64,000 bases of DNA from Auanema rhodensis (GCA_964057225.1 OZ059898.1:16531267-16595266), one strand, 5' to 3'; positions 1-12,848 are shown, counted from the stretch's first letter. Numbers and translations: made by a program. Notes: a model not told the origin generated them from the sequence alone.

Positions 1-534
1 TGTACATTTAATTAGCATAAATTAAAGTTCACGTAAATTTCAAAGACATGGTTACCATGAACCAATATCAATAAAAATTTGTTTTTAGACTAATATGGAC
101 ATGGGGAATCTAATTGTGAAAACCGCATCTCTTTATCTTTCACGTGAAGCGAGTTACATACCAAGTGCACATCACGTGTACATTTAATTAGCATAAATTA
201 AAGTTCACGTAAATTTCAAAGTCATGGTTACCATGAACCAATATCAATAAAAATTTGTTTTTAGACTAATATGGACATGAGGAATCTAATTGTGAAAACC
301 GCATCTCTTTATCTTTCACGTGAAGCGAGTTACATACCAAGTGCACATCACGTGTACATTTAATTAGCATAAATTAAAGTTCACGTAAATTTCAAAGACA
401 TGGTTACCATGAACCAATATCAATAAAAATTTGTTTTTAGACTAATATGGACATGGGGAATCTAATTTTGAAAACCGCATCTCTTTATCTTTCACGTGAA
501 GCGAGTTACATACCAAGTGCACATCACGTGTACA

Positions 535-554
535 TTTAATTAGCATAAATTAAA
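535..554. repeat. AT-rich inverted repeat with 6-nt loop, reference copy
   Basis: Monomer positions 7-13 (TTTAATT) and 20-26 (AATTAAA) are perfect 7-bp inverted arms separated by AGCATA. The arms hold only A/T pairs, so a hairpin would be weak, but the segment is also a likely easily melted element. Recurrent variants A21C and A24G fall in the right arm, and A19T and A17C in the loop. Confidence 0.5.
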
Positions 555-555
555 G

Positions 556-565
556 TTCACGTAAA
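556..565. promoter_or_regulatory. ACGT box 1 (TTCACGTAAA), reference copy
   Basis: Monomer positions 28-37. It has an ACGT core with the flank shared by the other two boxes (roughly WTCACGTRWA). It is one base short of a CACGTG palindrome. It is the box most often lost: G33T gives TTCACTTAAA in many monomers (for example 2817, 5457, 12145, 28025), and A31T gives TTCTCGTAAA at 34215, 34919, 37207, 39671 and 40199. CACGTG/ACGT cores are the general target of bHLH and, in plants, bZIP proteins. No binding is shown here. Confidence 0.45.
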
Positions 566-573
566 TTTCAAAG

Positions 574-588
574 TCATGGTTACCATGA
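574..588. repeat. 15-bp dyad TCATGGTTACCATGA, reference copy
   Basis: Monomer positions 46-60: two 7-bp arms (TCATGGT / ACCATGA) around one central T. It is the strongest dyad symmetry in the monomer. The outermost pair is T46-A60, and these two positions carry two of the commonest polymorphisms in the array (T46A and A60C), each of which breaks that pair. G50T (4225 and 7041 monomers) and G59A (11617 and 15489 monomers) also break it. Dyad symmetries are reported as a recurrent property of centromeric satellites that lack CENP-B boxes; applying that here is inference. Confidence 0.6.
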
Positions 589-597
589 ACCAATATC

Positions 598-614
598 AAT
601 AAAAATTTGTTTTT
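598..614 (+). other. AATAAA plus A-tract/T-tract, reference copy
   Basis: Monomer positions 70-75 read AATAAA, the canonical metazoan polyadenylation hexamer. Positions 73-80 are AAAAATTT, an A-tract without a TpA step, followed by G and TTTTT (82-86). Such tracts curve or stiffen DNA and recur here once per 176 bp. The A73G variant (CAATGAAAA), frequent between 29.6 and 59 kb, removes the AATAAA. One monomer (54799-54973) has lost one A from the tract. Confidence 0.45.
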
Positions 615-666
615 AGACTAATATGGACATGGGGAATCTAATTTTGAAAACCGCATCTCTTTATCT

Positions 667-676
667 TTCACGTGAA
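667..676. promoter_or_regulatory. ACGT box 2 (TTCACGTGAA perfect palindrome), reference copy
   Basis: Monomer positions 139-148 form a perfect 10-bp palindrome around an E-box/G-box CACGTG. The common T139C variant (CTCACGTGAA) weakens the outer pair but keeps the CACGTG core. The core itself is very rarely broken: monomers 48793 and 49497 read CTCTCGTGAA, and 62,356 reads CACGTA. Its core lies 32 bp before box 3. Confidence 0.5.
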
Positions 677-698
677 GCGAGTTACATACCAAGTGCAC

Positions 699-708
699 AT
701 CACGTGTA
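699..708. promoter_or_regulatory. ACGT box 3 (ATCACGTGTA) across the monomer junction, reference copy
   Basis: Monomer positions 171-176 plus 1-4 of the next copy. The octamer ATCACGTG fits RTCACRTG, the CDEI consensus bound by Cbf1 in budding yeast centromeres. That match is only eight bases, and a 64-kb satellite is not a yeast point centromere, so it is a resemblance only. It is broken by T1C (CACGCG) at about 18480, 18832 and 27564, by A174C (ATCCCG) at 18126, 21050 and 23338, and by CACTTG at about 48967. It overlaps TGTACA (1-6) and follows GTGCAC (165-170). Confidence 0.45.
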
Positions 709-2464
709 CATTTAATTAGCATAAATTAAAGTTCACGTAAATTTCAAAGACATGGTTACCATGAACCAATATCAATAAAAATTTGTTTTTAGACTAATAT
801 GGACATGGGGAATCTAATTGTGAAAACCGCATCTCTTTATCTTTCACGTGAAGCGAGTTACATACCAAGTGCACATCACGTGTACATTTAATTAGCATAA
901 ATTAAAGTTCACGTAAATTTCAAAGTCATGGTTACCATGAACCAATATCAATAAAAATTTGTTTTTAGACTAATATGGACATGAGGAATCTAATTGTGAA
1001 AACCGCATCACTTTATCTTTCACGTGAAGCGAGTTACATACCAAGTGCACATCACGTGTACATTTAATTAGCATAAATTAAAGTTCACGTAAATTTCAAA
1101 GTCATGGTTACCATGAACCAATATCAATAAAAATTTGTTTTTAGACTAATATGGACATGGGGAATCTAATTTTGAAAACCGCATCTCTTTATCTTTCACG
1201 TGAAGCGAGTTACATACCAAGTGCACATCACGTGTACATTTAATTAGCATAAATTAAAGTTCACGTAAATTTCAAAGTCATGGTTACCATGAACCAATAT
1301 CAATAAAAATTTGTTTTTAGACTAATATGGACATGGGGAATCTAATTTTGAAAACCGCATCTCTTTATCTTTCACGTGAAGCGAGTTACATACCAAGTGC
1401 ACATCACGTGTACATTTAATTAGCATAAATTAAAGTTCACGTAAATTTCAAAGTCATGGTTACCATGCACCAATATCAATAAAAATTTGTTTTTAGACTA
1501 ATATGGACATGGGGAATCAAATTTTGAAAACCGCATCTCTTTATCTTTCACGTGAAGCGAGTTACATACCAAGTGCACATCACGTGTACATTTAATTAGC
1601 ATAAATTAAAGTTCACGTAAATTTCAAAGACATGGTTACCATGAACCAATATCAATAAAAATTTGTTTTTAGACTAATATGGACATGGGAAATCTAATTT
1701 TGAAAACCGCATCTCTTTATCTTTCACGTGAAGCGAGTTACATACCAAGTGCACATCACGTGTACATTTAATTAGCATAAATTAAAGTTCACGTAAATTT
1801 CAAAGTCATGGTTACCATGAACCAATATCAATAAAAATTTGTTTTTAGACTAATATGGATATGGGGAATCTAATTTTGAAAACAGCATCTCTTTATCTTT
1901 CACGTGAAGCGAGTTACATACCAAGTGCACATCACGTGTACATTTAATTAGCATAAATTAAAGTTCACGTAAATTTCAAAGACATGGTTACCATGAACCA
2001 ATATCAATAAAAATTTGTTTTTAGACTAATATGGACATGGGGAATCTAATTTTGAAAACCGCATCTCTTTATCTTTCACGTGAAGCGAGTTACATACCAA
2101 GTGCACATCACGTGTACATTTAATTAGCATAAATTAAAGTTCACGTAAATTTCAAAGACATGGTTACCATGAACCAATATCAATAAAAATTTGTTTTTAG
2201 ACTAATATGGACATGGGGAATCTAATTTTGAAAACCGCATCTCTTTATCTTTCACGTGAAGCGAGTTACATACCAAGTGCACATCACGTGTACATTTAAT
2301 TAGCATAAATTAAAGTTCACGTAAATTTCAAAGTCATGGTTACCATGAACCAATATCAATAAAAATTTGTTTTTAGACTAATATGGACATGGGGAATCTA
2401 ATTGTGAAAACCGCATCTCTTTATCTTTCACGTGAAGCGAGTTACATACCAAGTGCACATCACG

Positions 2465-3520
2465 TGTACATTTAATTAGCATAAATTAAAGTTCACGTAA
2501 ATTTCAAAGTCATGGTTACCATGAACCAATATCAATAAAAATTTGTTTTTAGACTAATATGGACATGGGGAATCTAATTGTGAAAACCGCATCTCTTTAT
2601 CTTTCACGTGAAGCGAGTTACATACCAAGTGCACATCACGTGTACATTTAATTAGCATAAATTAAAGTTCACGTAAATTTCAAAGTCATGGTTACCATGA
2701 ACCAATATCAATAAAAATTTGTTTTTAGACTAATATGGACATGGGGAATCTAATTTTGAAAACCGCATCTCTTTATCTTTCACGTGAAGCGAGTTACATA
2801 CCAAGTGCACATCACGTGTACATTTAATTAGCATAAATTAAAGTTCACTTAAATTTCAAAGTCATGGTTACCATGAACCAATATCAATAAAAATTTGTTT
2901 TTAGACTAATATGGACATGGGGAATCTAATTTTGAAAACCGTATCTCTTTATCTCTCACGTGAAGCGAGTTACATACCGAGTGCACATCACGTGTACATT
3001 TAATTAGCATAAATTAAAGTTCACGTAAATTTCAAAGTCATGGTTACCATGAACCAATATCAATAAAAATTCGTTTTTAGACTAATATGGACATGGGGAA
3101 TCTAATTTTGAAAACCGCATCTCTTTATCTTTCACGTGAAGCGAGTTACATACCAAGTGCACATCACGTGTACATTTAATTAGCATAAATTAAAGTTCAC
3201 GTAAATTTCAAAGTCATGGTTACCATGAACCAATATCAATAAAAATTTGTTTTTAGACTAATATGGACATGGGGAATCTAATTGTGAAAACCGCATCTCT
3301 TTATCTTTCACGTGAAGCGAGTTACATACCAAGTGCACATCACGTGTACATTTAATTAGCATAAATTAAAGTTCACGTAAATTTCAAAGTCATGGTTACC
3401 ATGAACCAATATCAATAAAAATTTGTTTTTAGACTAATATGGACATGGGGAATCTAATTGTGAAAACCGCATCTCTTTATCTCTCACGTGAAGCGAGTTA
3501 CATACCGAGTGCACATCACG
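2465..3520 (+). repeat. 6-monomer block, copy 1 (copy 2 at +6336)
   Basis: Matches 8801-9856 at an offset of 36 monomers. Diagnostic shared changes: G33T, C126T (CCGTATC), T139C and A163G in the second/third monomers, a T-to-C change giving AAAATTCG in the next, then two G116 monomers, the second with T139C. The copies differ at A163G in the last monomer. Upstream of 2465 the copies diverge at position 46. Confidence 0.7.
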
Positions 3521-5104
3521 TGTACATTTAATTAGCATAAATTAAAGTTCACGTAAATTTCAAAGTCATGGTTACCATGAACCAATATCAATAAAAATTT
3601 GTTTTTAGACTAATATGGACATGGGGAATCTAATTTTGAAAACCGCATCTCTTTATCTTTCACGTGAAGCGAGTTACATACCAAGTGCACATCACGTGTA
3701 CATTTAATTAGCATAAATTAAAGTTCACGTAAATTTCAAAGTCATGGTTACCATGAACCAATATCAATAAAAATTTGTTTTTAGACTAATATGGACATGG
3801 GGAATCTAATTGTGAAAACCGCATCTCTTTATCTTTCACGTGAAGCGAGTTACATACCAAGTGCACATCACGTGTACATTTAATTAGCATAAATTAAAGT
3901 TCACGTAAATTTCAAAGTCATGGTTACCATGAACCAATATCAATAAAAATTTGTTTTTAGACTAATATGGACATGGGGAATCTAATTGTGAAAACCGCAT
4001 CTCTTTATCTTTCACGTGAAGCGAGTTACATACCAAGTGCACATCACGTGTACATTTAATTAGCATAAATTAAAGTTCACTTAAATTTCAAAGTCATGGT
4101 TACCATGAACCAATATCAATAAAAATTTGTTTTTAGACTAATATGGACATGGGGAATCTAATTTTGAAAACCGCATCTCTTTATCTTTCACGTGAAGCGA
4201 GTTACATACCAAGTGCACATCACGTGTACATTTAATTAGCATAAATTAAAGTTCACTTAAATTTCAAAGTCATTGTTACCATGAACCAATATCAATAAAA
4301 ATTTGTTTTTAGACTAATATGGACATGGGGAATCTAATTTTGAAAACCGCATCTCTTTATCTTTCACGTGAAGCGAGTTACATACCAAGTGCACATCACG
4401 TGTACATTTAATTAGCATAAATTAAAGTTCACGTAAATTTCAAAGTCATGGTTACCATGAACCAATATCAATAAAAATTTGTTTTTAGACTAATATGGAC
4501 ATGGGGAATCTAATTGTGAAAACCGCATCTCTTTATCTTTCACGTGAAGCGAGTTACATACCAAGTGCACATCACGTGTACATTTAATTAGCATAAATTA
4601 AAGTTCACGTAAATTTCAAAGTCATGGTTACCATGAACCAATATCAATAAAAATTTGTTTTTAGACTAATATGGACATGGGGAATCTAATTGTGAAAACC
4701 GCATCTCTTTATCTTTCACGTGAAGCGAGTTACATACCAAGTGCACATCACGTGTACATTTAATTAGCATAAATTAAAGTTCACGTAAATTTCAAAGTCA
4801 TGGTTACCATGAACCAATATCAATAAAAATTTGTTTTTAGACTAATATGGACATGGGGAATCTAATTGTGAAAACCGCATCTCTTTATCTTTCACGTGAA
4901 GCGAGTTACATACCAAGTGCACATCACGTGTACATTTAATTAGCATAAATTAAAGTTCACTTAAATTTCAAAGTCATGGTTACCATGAACCAATATCAAT
5001 AAAAATTCGTTTTTAGACTAATATGGACATGGGGAATCTAATTGTGAAAACCGCATCTCTTTATCTTTCACGTGAAGCGAGTTACATACCAAGTGCACAT
5101 CACG

Positions 5105-6688
5105 TGTACATTTAATTAGCATAAATTAAAGTTCACGTAAATTTCAAAGTCATGGTTACCATGAACCAATATCAATAAAAATTTGTTTTTAGACTAATAT
5201 GGACATGGGGAATCTAATTGTGAAAACCGCATCTCTTTATCTTTCACGTGAAGCGAGTTACATACCAAGTGCACATCACGTGTACATTTAATTAGCATAA
5301 ATTAAAGTTCACGTAAATTTCAAAGTCATGGTTACCATGAACCAATATCAATAAAAATTTGTTTTTAGACTAATATGGACATGGGGAATCTAATTTTGAA
5401 AACCGCATCTCTTTATCTTTCACGTGAAGCGAGTTACATACCAAGTGCACATCACGTGTACATTTAATTAGCATAAATTAAAGTTCACTTAAATTTCAAA
5501 GTCATGGTTACCATGAACCAATATCAATAAAAATTTGTTTTTAGACTAATATGGACATGGGGAATCTAATTTTGAAAACCGCATCTCTTTATCTCTCACG
5601 TGAAGCGAGTTACATACCGAGTGCACATCACGTGCACATTTAATTAGCATAAATTAAAGTTCACGTAAATTTCAAAGTCATGGTTACCATGAACCAATAT
5701 CAATAAAAATTTGTTTTTAGACTAATATGGACATGGGGAATCTAATTTTGAAAACCGCATCTCTTTATCTTTCACGTGAAGCGAGTTACATACCAAGTGC
5801 ACATCACGTGTACATTTAATTAGCATAAATTAAAGTTCACGTAAATTTCAAAGTCATGGTTACCATGAACCAATATCAATAAAAATTTGTTTTTAGACTA
5901 ATATGGACATGGGGAATCTAATTGTGAAAACCGCATCTCTTTATCTTTCACGTGAAGCGAGTTACATACCAAGTGCACATCACGTGTACATTTAATTAGC
6001 ATAAATTAAAGTTCACGTAAATTTCAAAGTCATGGTTACCATGAACCAATATCAATAAAAATTTGTTTTTAGACTAATATGGACATGGGGAATCTAATTG
6101 TGAAAACCGCATCTCTTTATCTTTCACGTGAAGCGAGTTACATACCAAGTGCACATCACGTGTACATTTAATTAGCATAAATTAAAGTTCACGTAAATTT
6201 CAAAGTCATGGTTACCATGAACCAATATCAATAAAAATTTGTTTTTAGACTAATATGGACATGGGGAATCTAATTTTGAAAACCGCATCTCTTTATCTTT
6301 CACGTGAAGCGAGTTACATACCAAGTGCACATCACGTGTACATTTAATTAGCATAAATTAAAGTTCACTTAAATTTCAAAGTCATGGTTACCATGAACCA
6401 ATATCAATAAAAATTTGTTTTTAGACTAATATGGACATGGGGAATCTAATTTTGAAAACCGCATCTCTTTATCTCTCACGTGAAGCGAGTTACATACCGA
6501 GTGCACATCACGTGCACATTTAATTAGCATAAATTAAAGTTCACGTAAATTTCAAAGTCATGGTTACCATGAACCAATATCAATAAAAATTTGTTTTTAG
6601 ACTAATATGGACATGGGGAATCTAATTTTGAAAACCGCATCTCTTTATCTTTCACGTGAAGCGAGTTACATACCAAGTGCACATCACG
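5105..6688 (+). repeat. 5-mer HOR (880 bp) marked by T3C
   Basis: The rare CACGTGCACATTT junction (T3C) occurs at 5631 and 6511, 880 bp apart, each after a G33T + T139C + A163G monomer. The order [G116][T116][G33T/T139C/A163G][T3C] is the same in 5105-5808 and 5985-6688, giving a 5-monomer tandem duplication with the G116 monomer at 5809 between. Confidence 0.75.
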
Positions 6689-8800
6689 TGTACATTTAAT
6701 TAGCATAAATTAAAGTTCACGTAAATTTCAAAGTCATGGTTACCATGAACCAATATCAATAAAAATTTGTTTTTAGACTAATATGGACATGGGGAATCTA
6801 ATTTTGAAAACCGCATCTCTTTATCTTTCACGTGAAGCGAGTTACATACCAAGTGCACATCACGTGTACATTTAATTAGCATAAATTAAAGTTCACGTAA
6901 ATTTCAAAGACATGGTTACCATGAACCAATATCAATAAAAATTTGTTTTTAGACTAATATGGACATGGGGAATCTAATTTTGAAAACCGCATCTCTTTAT
7001 CTTTCACGTGAAGCGAGTTACATACCAAGTGCACATCACGTGTACATTTAATTAGCATAAATTAAAGTTCACTTAAATTTCAAAGTCATTGTTACCATGA
7101 ACCAATATCAATAAAAATTTGTTTTTAGACTAATATGGACATGGGGAATCTAATTTTGAAAACCGCATCTCTTTATCTCTCACGTGAAGCGAGTTACATA
7201 CCGAGTGCACATCACGTGTACATTTAATTAGCATAAATTAAAGTTCACGTAAATTTCAAAGTCATGGTTACCATGAACCAATATCAATAAAAATTTGTTT
7301 TTAGACTAATATGGACATGGGGAATCTAATTTTGAAAACCGCATCTCTTTATCTTTCACGTGAAGCGAGTTACATACCAAGTGCACATCACGTGTACATT
7401 TAATTAGCATAAATTAAAGTTCACGTAAATTTCAAAGTCATGGTTACCATGAACCAATATCAATAAAAATTTGTTTTTAGACTAATATGGACATGGGGAA
7501 TCTAATTGTGAAAACCGCATCTCTTTATCTTTCACGTGAAGCGAGTTACATACCAAGTGCACATCACGTGTACATTTAATTAGCATAAATTAAAGTTCAC
7601 GTAAATTTCAAAGTCATGGTTACCATGAACCAATATCAATAAAAATTTGTTTTTAGACTAATATGGACATGGGGAATCTAATTGTGAAAACCGCATCTCT
7701 TTATCTTTCACGTGAAGCGAGTTACATACCAAGTGCACATCACGTGTACATTTAATTAGCATAAATTAAAGTTCACGTAAATTTCAAAGTCATGGTTACC
7801 ATGAATCAATATCAATAAAAATTTGTTTTTAGACTAATATGGACATGGGGAATCTAATTTTGAAAACCGCATCTCTTTATCTTTCACGTGAAGCGAGTTA
7901 CATACCAAGTGCACATCACGTGTACATTTAATTAGCATAAATTAAAGTTCACGTAAATTTCAAAGTCATGGTTACCATGAACCAATATCAATAAAAATTT
8001 GTTTTTAGACTAATATGGACATGGGGAATCTAATTTTGAAAACCGCATCTCTTTATCTTTCACGTGAAGCGAGTTACATACCAAGTGCACATCACGTGTA
8101 CATTTAATTAGCATAAATTAAAGTTCACGTAAATTTCAAAGACATGGTTACCATGAACCAATATCAATAAAAATTTGTTTTTAGACTAATATGGACATGG
8201 GGAATCTAATTGTGAAAACCGCATCTCTTTATCTTTCACGTGAAGCGAGTTACATACCAAGTGCACATCACGTGTACATTTAATTAGCATAAATTAAAGT
8301 TCACGTAAATTTCAAAGTCATGGTTACCATGAACCAATATCAATAAAAATTTGTTTTTAGACTAATATGGACATGGGGAATCTAATTGTGAAAACCGCAT
8401 CTCTTTATCTTTCACGTGAAGCGAGTTACATACCAAGTGCACATCACGTGTACATTTAATTAGCATAAATTAAAGTTCACGTAAATTTCAAAGTCATGGT
8501 TACCATGAACCAATATCAATAAAAATTTGTTTTTAGACTAATATGGACATGGGGAATCTAATTTTGAAAACCGCATCTCTTTATCTTTCACGTGAAGCGA
8601 GTTACATACCAAGTGCACATCACGTGTACATTTAATTAGCATAAATTAAAGTTCACGTAAATTTCAAAGACATGGTTACCATGAACCAATATCAATAAAA
8701 ATTTGTTTTTAGACTAATATGGACATGGGGAATCTAATTGTGAAAACCGCATCTCTTTATCTTTCACGTGAAGCGAGTTACATACCAAGTGCACATCACG

Positions 8801-9856
8801 TGTACATTTAATTAGCATAAATTAAAGTTCACGTAAATTTCAAAGTCATGGTTACCATGAACCAATATCAATAAAAATTTGTTTTTAGACTAATATGGAC
8901 ATGGGGAATCTAATTGTGAAAACCGCATCTCTTTATCTTTCACGTGAAGCGAGTTACATACCAAGTGCACATCACGTGTACATTTAATTAGCATAAATTA
9001 AAGTTCACGTAAATTTCAAAGTCATGGTTACCATGAACCAATATCAATAAAAATTTGTTTTTAGACTAATATGGACATGGGGAATCTAATTTTGAAAACC
9101 GCATCTCTTTATCTTTCACGTGAAGCGAGTTACATACCAAGTGCACATCACGTGTACATTTAATTAGCATAAATTAAAGTTCACTTAAATTTCAAAGTCA
9201 TGGTTACCATGAACCAATATCAATAAAAATTTGTTTTTAGACTAATATGGACATGGGGAATCTAATTTTGAAAACCGTATCTCTTTATCTCTCACGTGAA
9301 GCGAGTTACATACCGAGTGCACATCACGTGTACATTTAATTAGCATAAATTAAAGTTCACGTAAATTTCAAAGTCATGGTTACCATGAACCAATATCAAT
9401 AAAAATTCGTTTTTAGACTAATATGGACATGGGGAATCTAATTTTGAAAACCGCATCTCTTTATCTTTCACGTGAAGCGAGTTACATACCAAGTGCACAT
9501 CACGTGTACATTTAATTAGCATAAATTAAAGTTCACGTAAATTTCAAAGTCATGGTTACCATGAACCAATATCAATAAAAATTTGTTTTTAGACTAATAT
9601 GGACATGGGGAATCTAATTGTGAAAACCGCATCTCTTTATCTTTCACGTGAAGCGAGTTACATACCAAGTGCACATCACGTGTACATTTAATTAGCATAA
9701 ATTAAAGTTCACGTAAATTTCAAAGTCATGGTTACCATGAACCAATATCAATAAAAATTTGTTTTTAGACTAATATGGACATGGGGAATCTAATTGTGAA
9801 AACCGCATCTCTTTATCTCTCACGTGAAGCGAGTTACATACCAAGTGCACATCACG
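8801..9856 (+). repeat. 6-monomer block, copy 2 (copy 1 at -6336)
   Basis: Carries the same rare CCGTATC (9271-9280) and AAAATTCG changes as 2465-3520. The last monomer keeps CCAAG where copy 1 has CCGAG. The block is a whole number of monomers (36 x 176) from its partner. Confidence 0.7.
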
Positions 9857-11264
9857 TGTACATTTAATTAGCATAAATTAAAGTTCACGTAAATTTCAAA
9901 GTCATGGTTACCATGAACCAATATCAATAAAAATTTGTTTTTAGACTAATATGGACATGGGGAATCTAATTGTGAAAACCGCATCTCTTTATCTTTCACG
10001 TGAAGCGAGTTACATACCAAGTGCACATCACGTGTACATTTAATTAGCATAAATTAAAGTTCACGTAAATTTCAAAGTCATGGTTACCATGAACCAATAT
10101 CAATAAAAATTTGTTTTTAGACTAATATGGACATGGGGAATCTAATTGTGAAAACCGCATCTCTTTATCTTTCACGTGAAGCGAGTTACATACCAAGTGC
10201 ACATCACGTGTACATTTAATTAGCATAAATTAAAGTTCACGTAAATTTCAAAGTCATGGTTACCATGAACCAATATCAATAAAAATTTGTTTTTAGACTA
10301 ATATGGACATGGGGAATCTAATTTTGAAAACCGCATCTCTTTATCTTTCACGTGAAGCGAGTTACATACCAAGTGCACATCACGTGTACATTTAATTAGC
10401 ATAAATTAAAGTTCACGTAAATTTCAAAGTCATGGTTACCATGAACCAATATCAATAAAAATTTGTTTTTAGACTAATATGGACATGGGGAATCTAATTG
10501 TGAAAACCGCATCTTTTTATCTTTCACGTGAAGCGAGTTACATACCAAGTGCACATCACGTGTACATTTAATTAGCATAAATTAAAGTTCACGTAAATTT
10601 CAAAGTCATGGTTACCATGAACCAATATCAATAAAAATTTGTTTTTAGACTAATATGGACATGGGGAATCTAATTGTGAAAACCGCATCTCTTTATCTTT
10701 CACGTGAAGCGAGTTACATACCAAGTGCACATCACGTGTACATTTAATTAGCATAAATTAAAGTTCACGTAAATTTCAAAGTCATGGTTACCATGAATCA
10801 ATATCAATAAAAATTTGTTTTTAGACTAATATGGACATGGGGAATCTAATTTTGAAAACCGCATCTCTTTATCTTTCACGTGAAGCGAGTTACATACCAA
10901 GTGCACATCACGTGTACATTTAATTAGCATAAATTAAAGTTCACGTAAATTTCAAAGTCATGGTTACCATGAACCAATATCAATGAAAATTTGTTTTTAG
11001 ACTAATATGGACATGGGGAATCTAATTTTGAAAACGGCATCTCTTTATCTTTCACGTGAAGCGAGTTACATACCAAGTGCACATCACGTGTACATTTAAT
11101 TAGCATAAATTAAAGTTCACGTAAATTTCAAAGACATGGTTACCATGAACCAATATCAATAAAAATTTGTTTTTAGACTAATATGGACATGGGGAATCTA
11201 ATTGTGAAAACCGCATCTCTTTATCTTTCACGTGAAGCGAGTTACATACCAAGTGCACATCACG

Positions 11265-12848
11265 TGTACATTTAATTAGCATAAATTAAAGTTCACGTAA
11301 ATTTCAAAGTCATGGTTACCATGAACCAATATCAATAAAAATTTGTTTTTAGACTAATATGGACATGGAGAATCTAATTGTGAAAACCGCATCTCTTTAT
11401 CTTTCACGTGAAGCGAGTTACATACCAAGTGCACATCACGTGTACATTTAATTAGCATAAATTAAAGTTCACGTAAATTTCAAAGTCATGGTTACCATGA
11501 ACCAATATCAATAAAAATTTGTTTTTAGACTAATATGGACATGGGGAATCTAATTGTGAAAACCGCATCTCTTTATCTTTCACGTGAAGCGAGTTACATA
11601 CCAAGTGCACATCACGTGTACATTTAATTAGCATAAATTAAAGTTCACGTAAATTTCAAAGTCATGGTTACCATAAACCAATATCAATAAAAATTTGTTT
11701 TTAGACTAATATGGACATGGGGAATCTAATTTTGAAAACCGCATCTCTTTATCTTTCACGTGAAGCGAGTTACATACCAAGTGCACATCACGTGTACATT
11801 TAATTAGCATAAATTAAAGTTCACTTAAATTTCAAAGTCATGGTTACCATGAACCAATATCAATAAAAATTTGTTTTTAGACTAATATGGACATGGGGAA
11901 TCTAATTTTGAAAACCGCATCTCTTTTTCTCTCACGTGAAGCGAGTTACATACCGAGTGCACATCACGTGTACATTTAATTAGCATAAATTAAAGTTCAC
12001 GTAAATTTCAAAGTCATGGTTACCATGAACCAATATCAATAAAAATTTGTTTTTAGACTAATATGGACATGGGGAATCTAATTTTGAAAACCGCATCTCT
12101 TTATCTTTCACGTGAAGCGAGTTACATACCAAGTGCACATCACGTGTACATTTAATTAGCATAAATTAAAGTTCACTTAAATTTCAAAGTCATGGTTACC
12201 ATGAACCAATATCAATAAAAATTTGTTTTTAGACTAATATGGACATGGGGAATCTAATTTTGAAAACCGCATCTCTTTATCTCTCACGTGAAGCGAGTTA
12301 CATACCGAGTGCACATCACGTGTACATTTAATTAGCATAAATTAAAGTTCACGTAAATTTCAAAGTCATGGTTACCATGAACCAATATCAATAAAAATTT
12401 GTTTTTAGACTAATATGGACATGGGGAATCTAATTTTGAAAACCGCATCTCTTTATCTTTCACGTGAAGCGAGTTACATATCAAGTGCACATCACGTGTA
12501 CATTTAATTAGCATAAATTAAAGTTCACGTAAATTTCAAAGTCATGGTTACCATGAACCAATATCAATAAAAATTTGTTTTTAGACTAATATGGACATGG
12601 GGAATCTAATTGTGAAAACCGCATCTCTTTATCTTTCACGTGAAGCGAGTTACATACCAAGTGCACATCACGTGTACATTTAATTAGCATAAATTAAAGT
12701 TCACGTAAATTTCAAAGTCATGGTTACCATGAACCAATATCAATAAAAATTTGTTTTTAGACTAATATGGACATGGGGAATCTAATTGTGAAAACCGCAT
12801 CTCTTTATCTTTCACGTGAAGCGAGTTACATACCAAGTGCACATCACG
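11265..12848 (+). repeat. 9-monomer block, copy 1 (copy 2 at +3872)
   Basis: Matches 15137-16720 at an offset of 22 monomers. Four rare markers are shared at exactly 3872 bp: GGAGAATC (11369/15241), CCATAAACC (11675/15547), CTCTTTTTCT (11921/15793) and ATATCAAG (12481/16353). The match continues into the next monomer (C62T at 12910/16782) and then fails at position 116. Confidence 0.9.

Larger units (their letters stand above)
529..704 (+). repeat. Reference monomer (consensus type)
   Basis: This copy carries the majority base at every variable site I tracked (T46, A60, G103-G106, T116, C124, C131, T139, C157, A163), so it serves as the reference for monomer positions 1-176. At 176 bp it is close to a nucleosome core plus a short linker, a common size for centromeric satellites. 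Both strands are closed in all frames. Forward stops fall at monomer positions 9, 13, 18, 23, 34, 58, 72, 86, 91, 111, 117 and 145. The longest stop-free stretch in tandem consensus is about 100-110 bp on either strand, so no protein of meaningful length can be encoded. Confidence 0.97.

Noticed and set aside
1-704. A regular dimer array from alternating A46/T46 at the start
   Set aside because: The first six monomers alternate (A,T,A,T,A,T), but the pattern ends at the seventh, and G104A recurs at a 4-monomer distance; not a stable 352-bp unit.
699-706. Yeast-type CDEI centromere element (ATCACGTG)
   Set aside because: The octamer fits RTCACRTG, but no CDEII/CDEIII-like context exists and it repeats every 176 bp. 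Kept only as a possible E-box.
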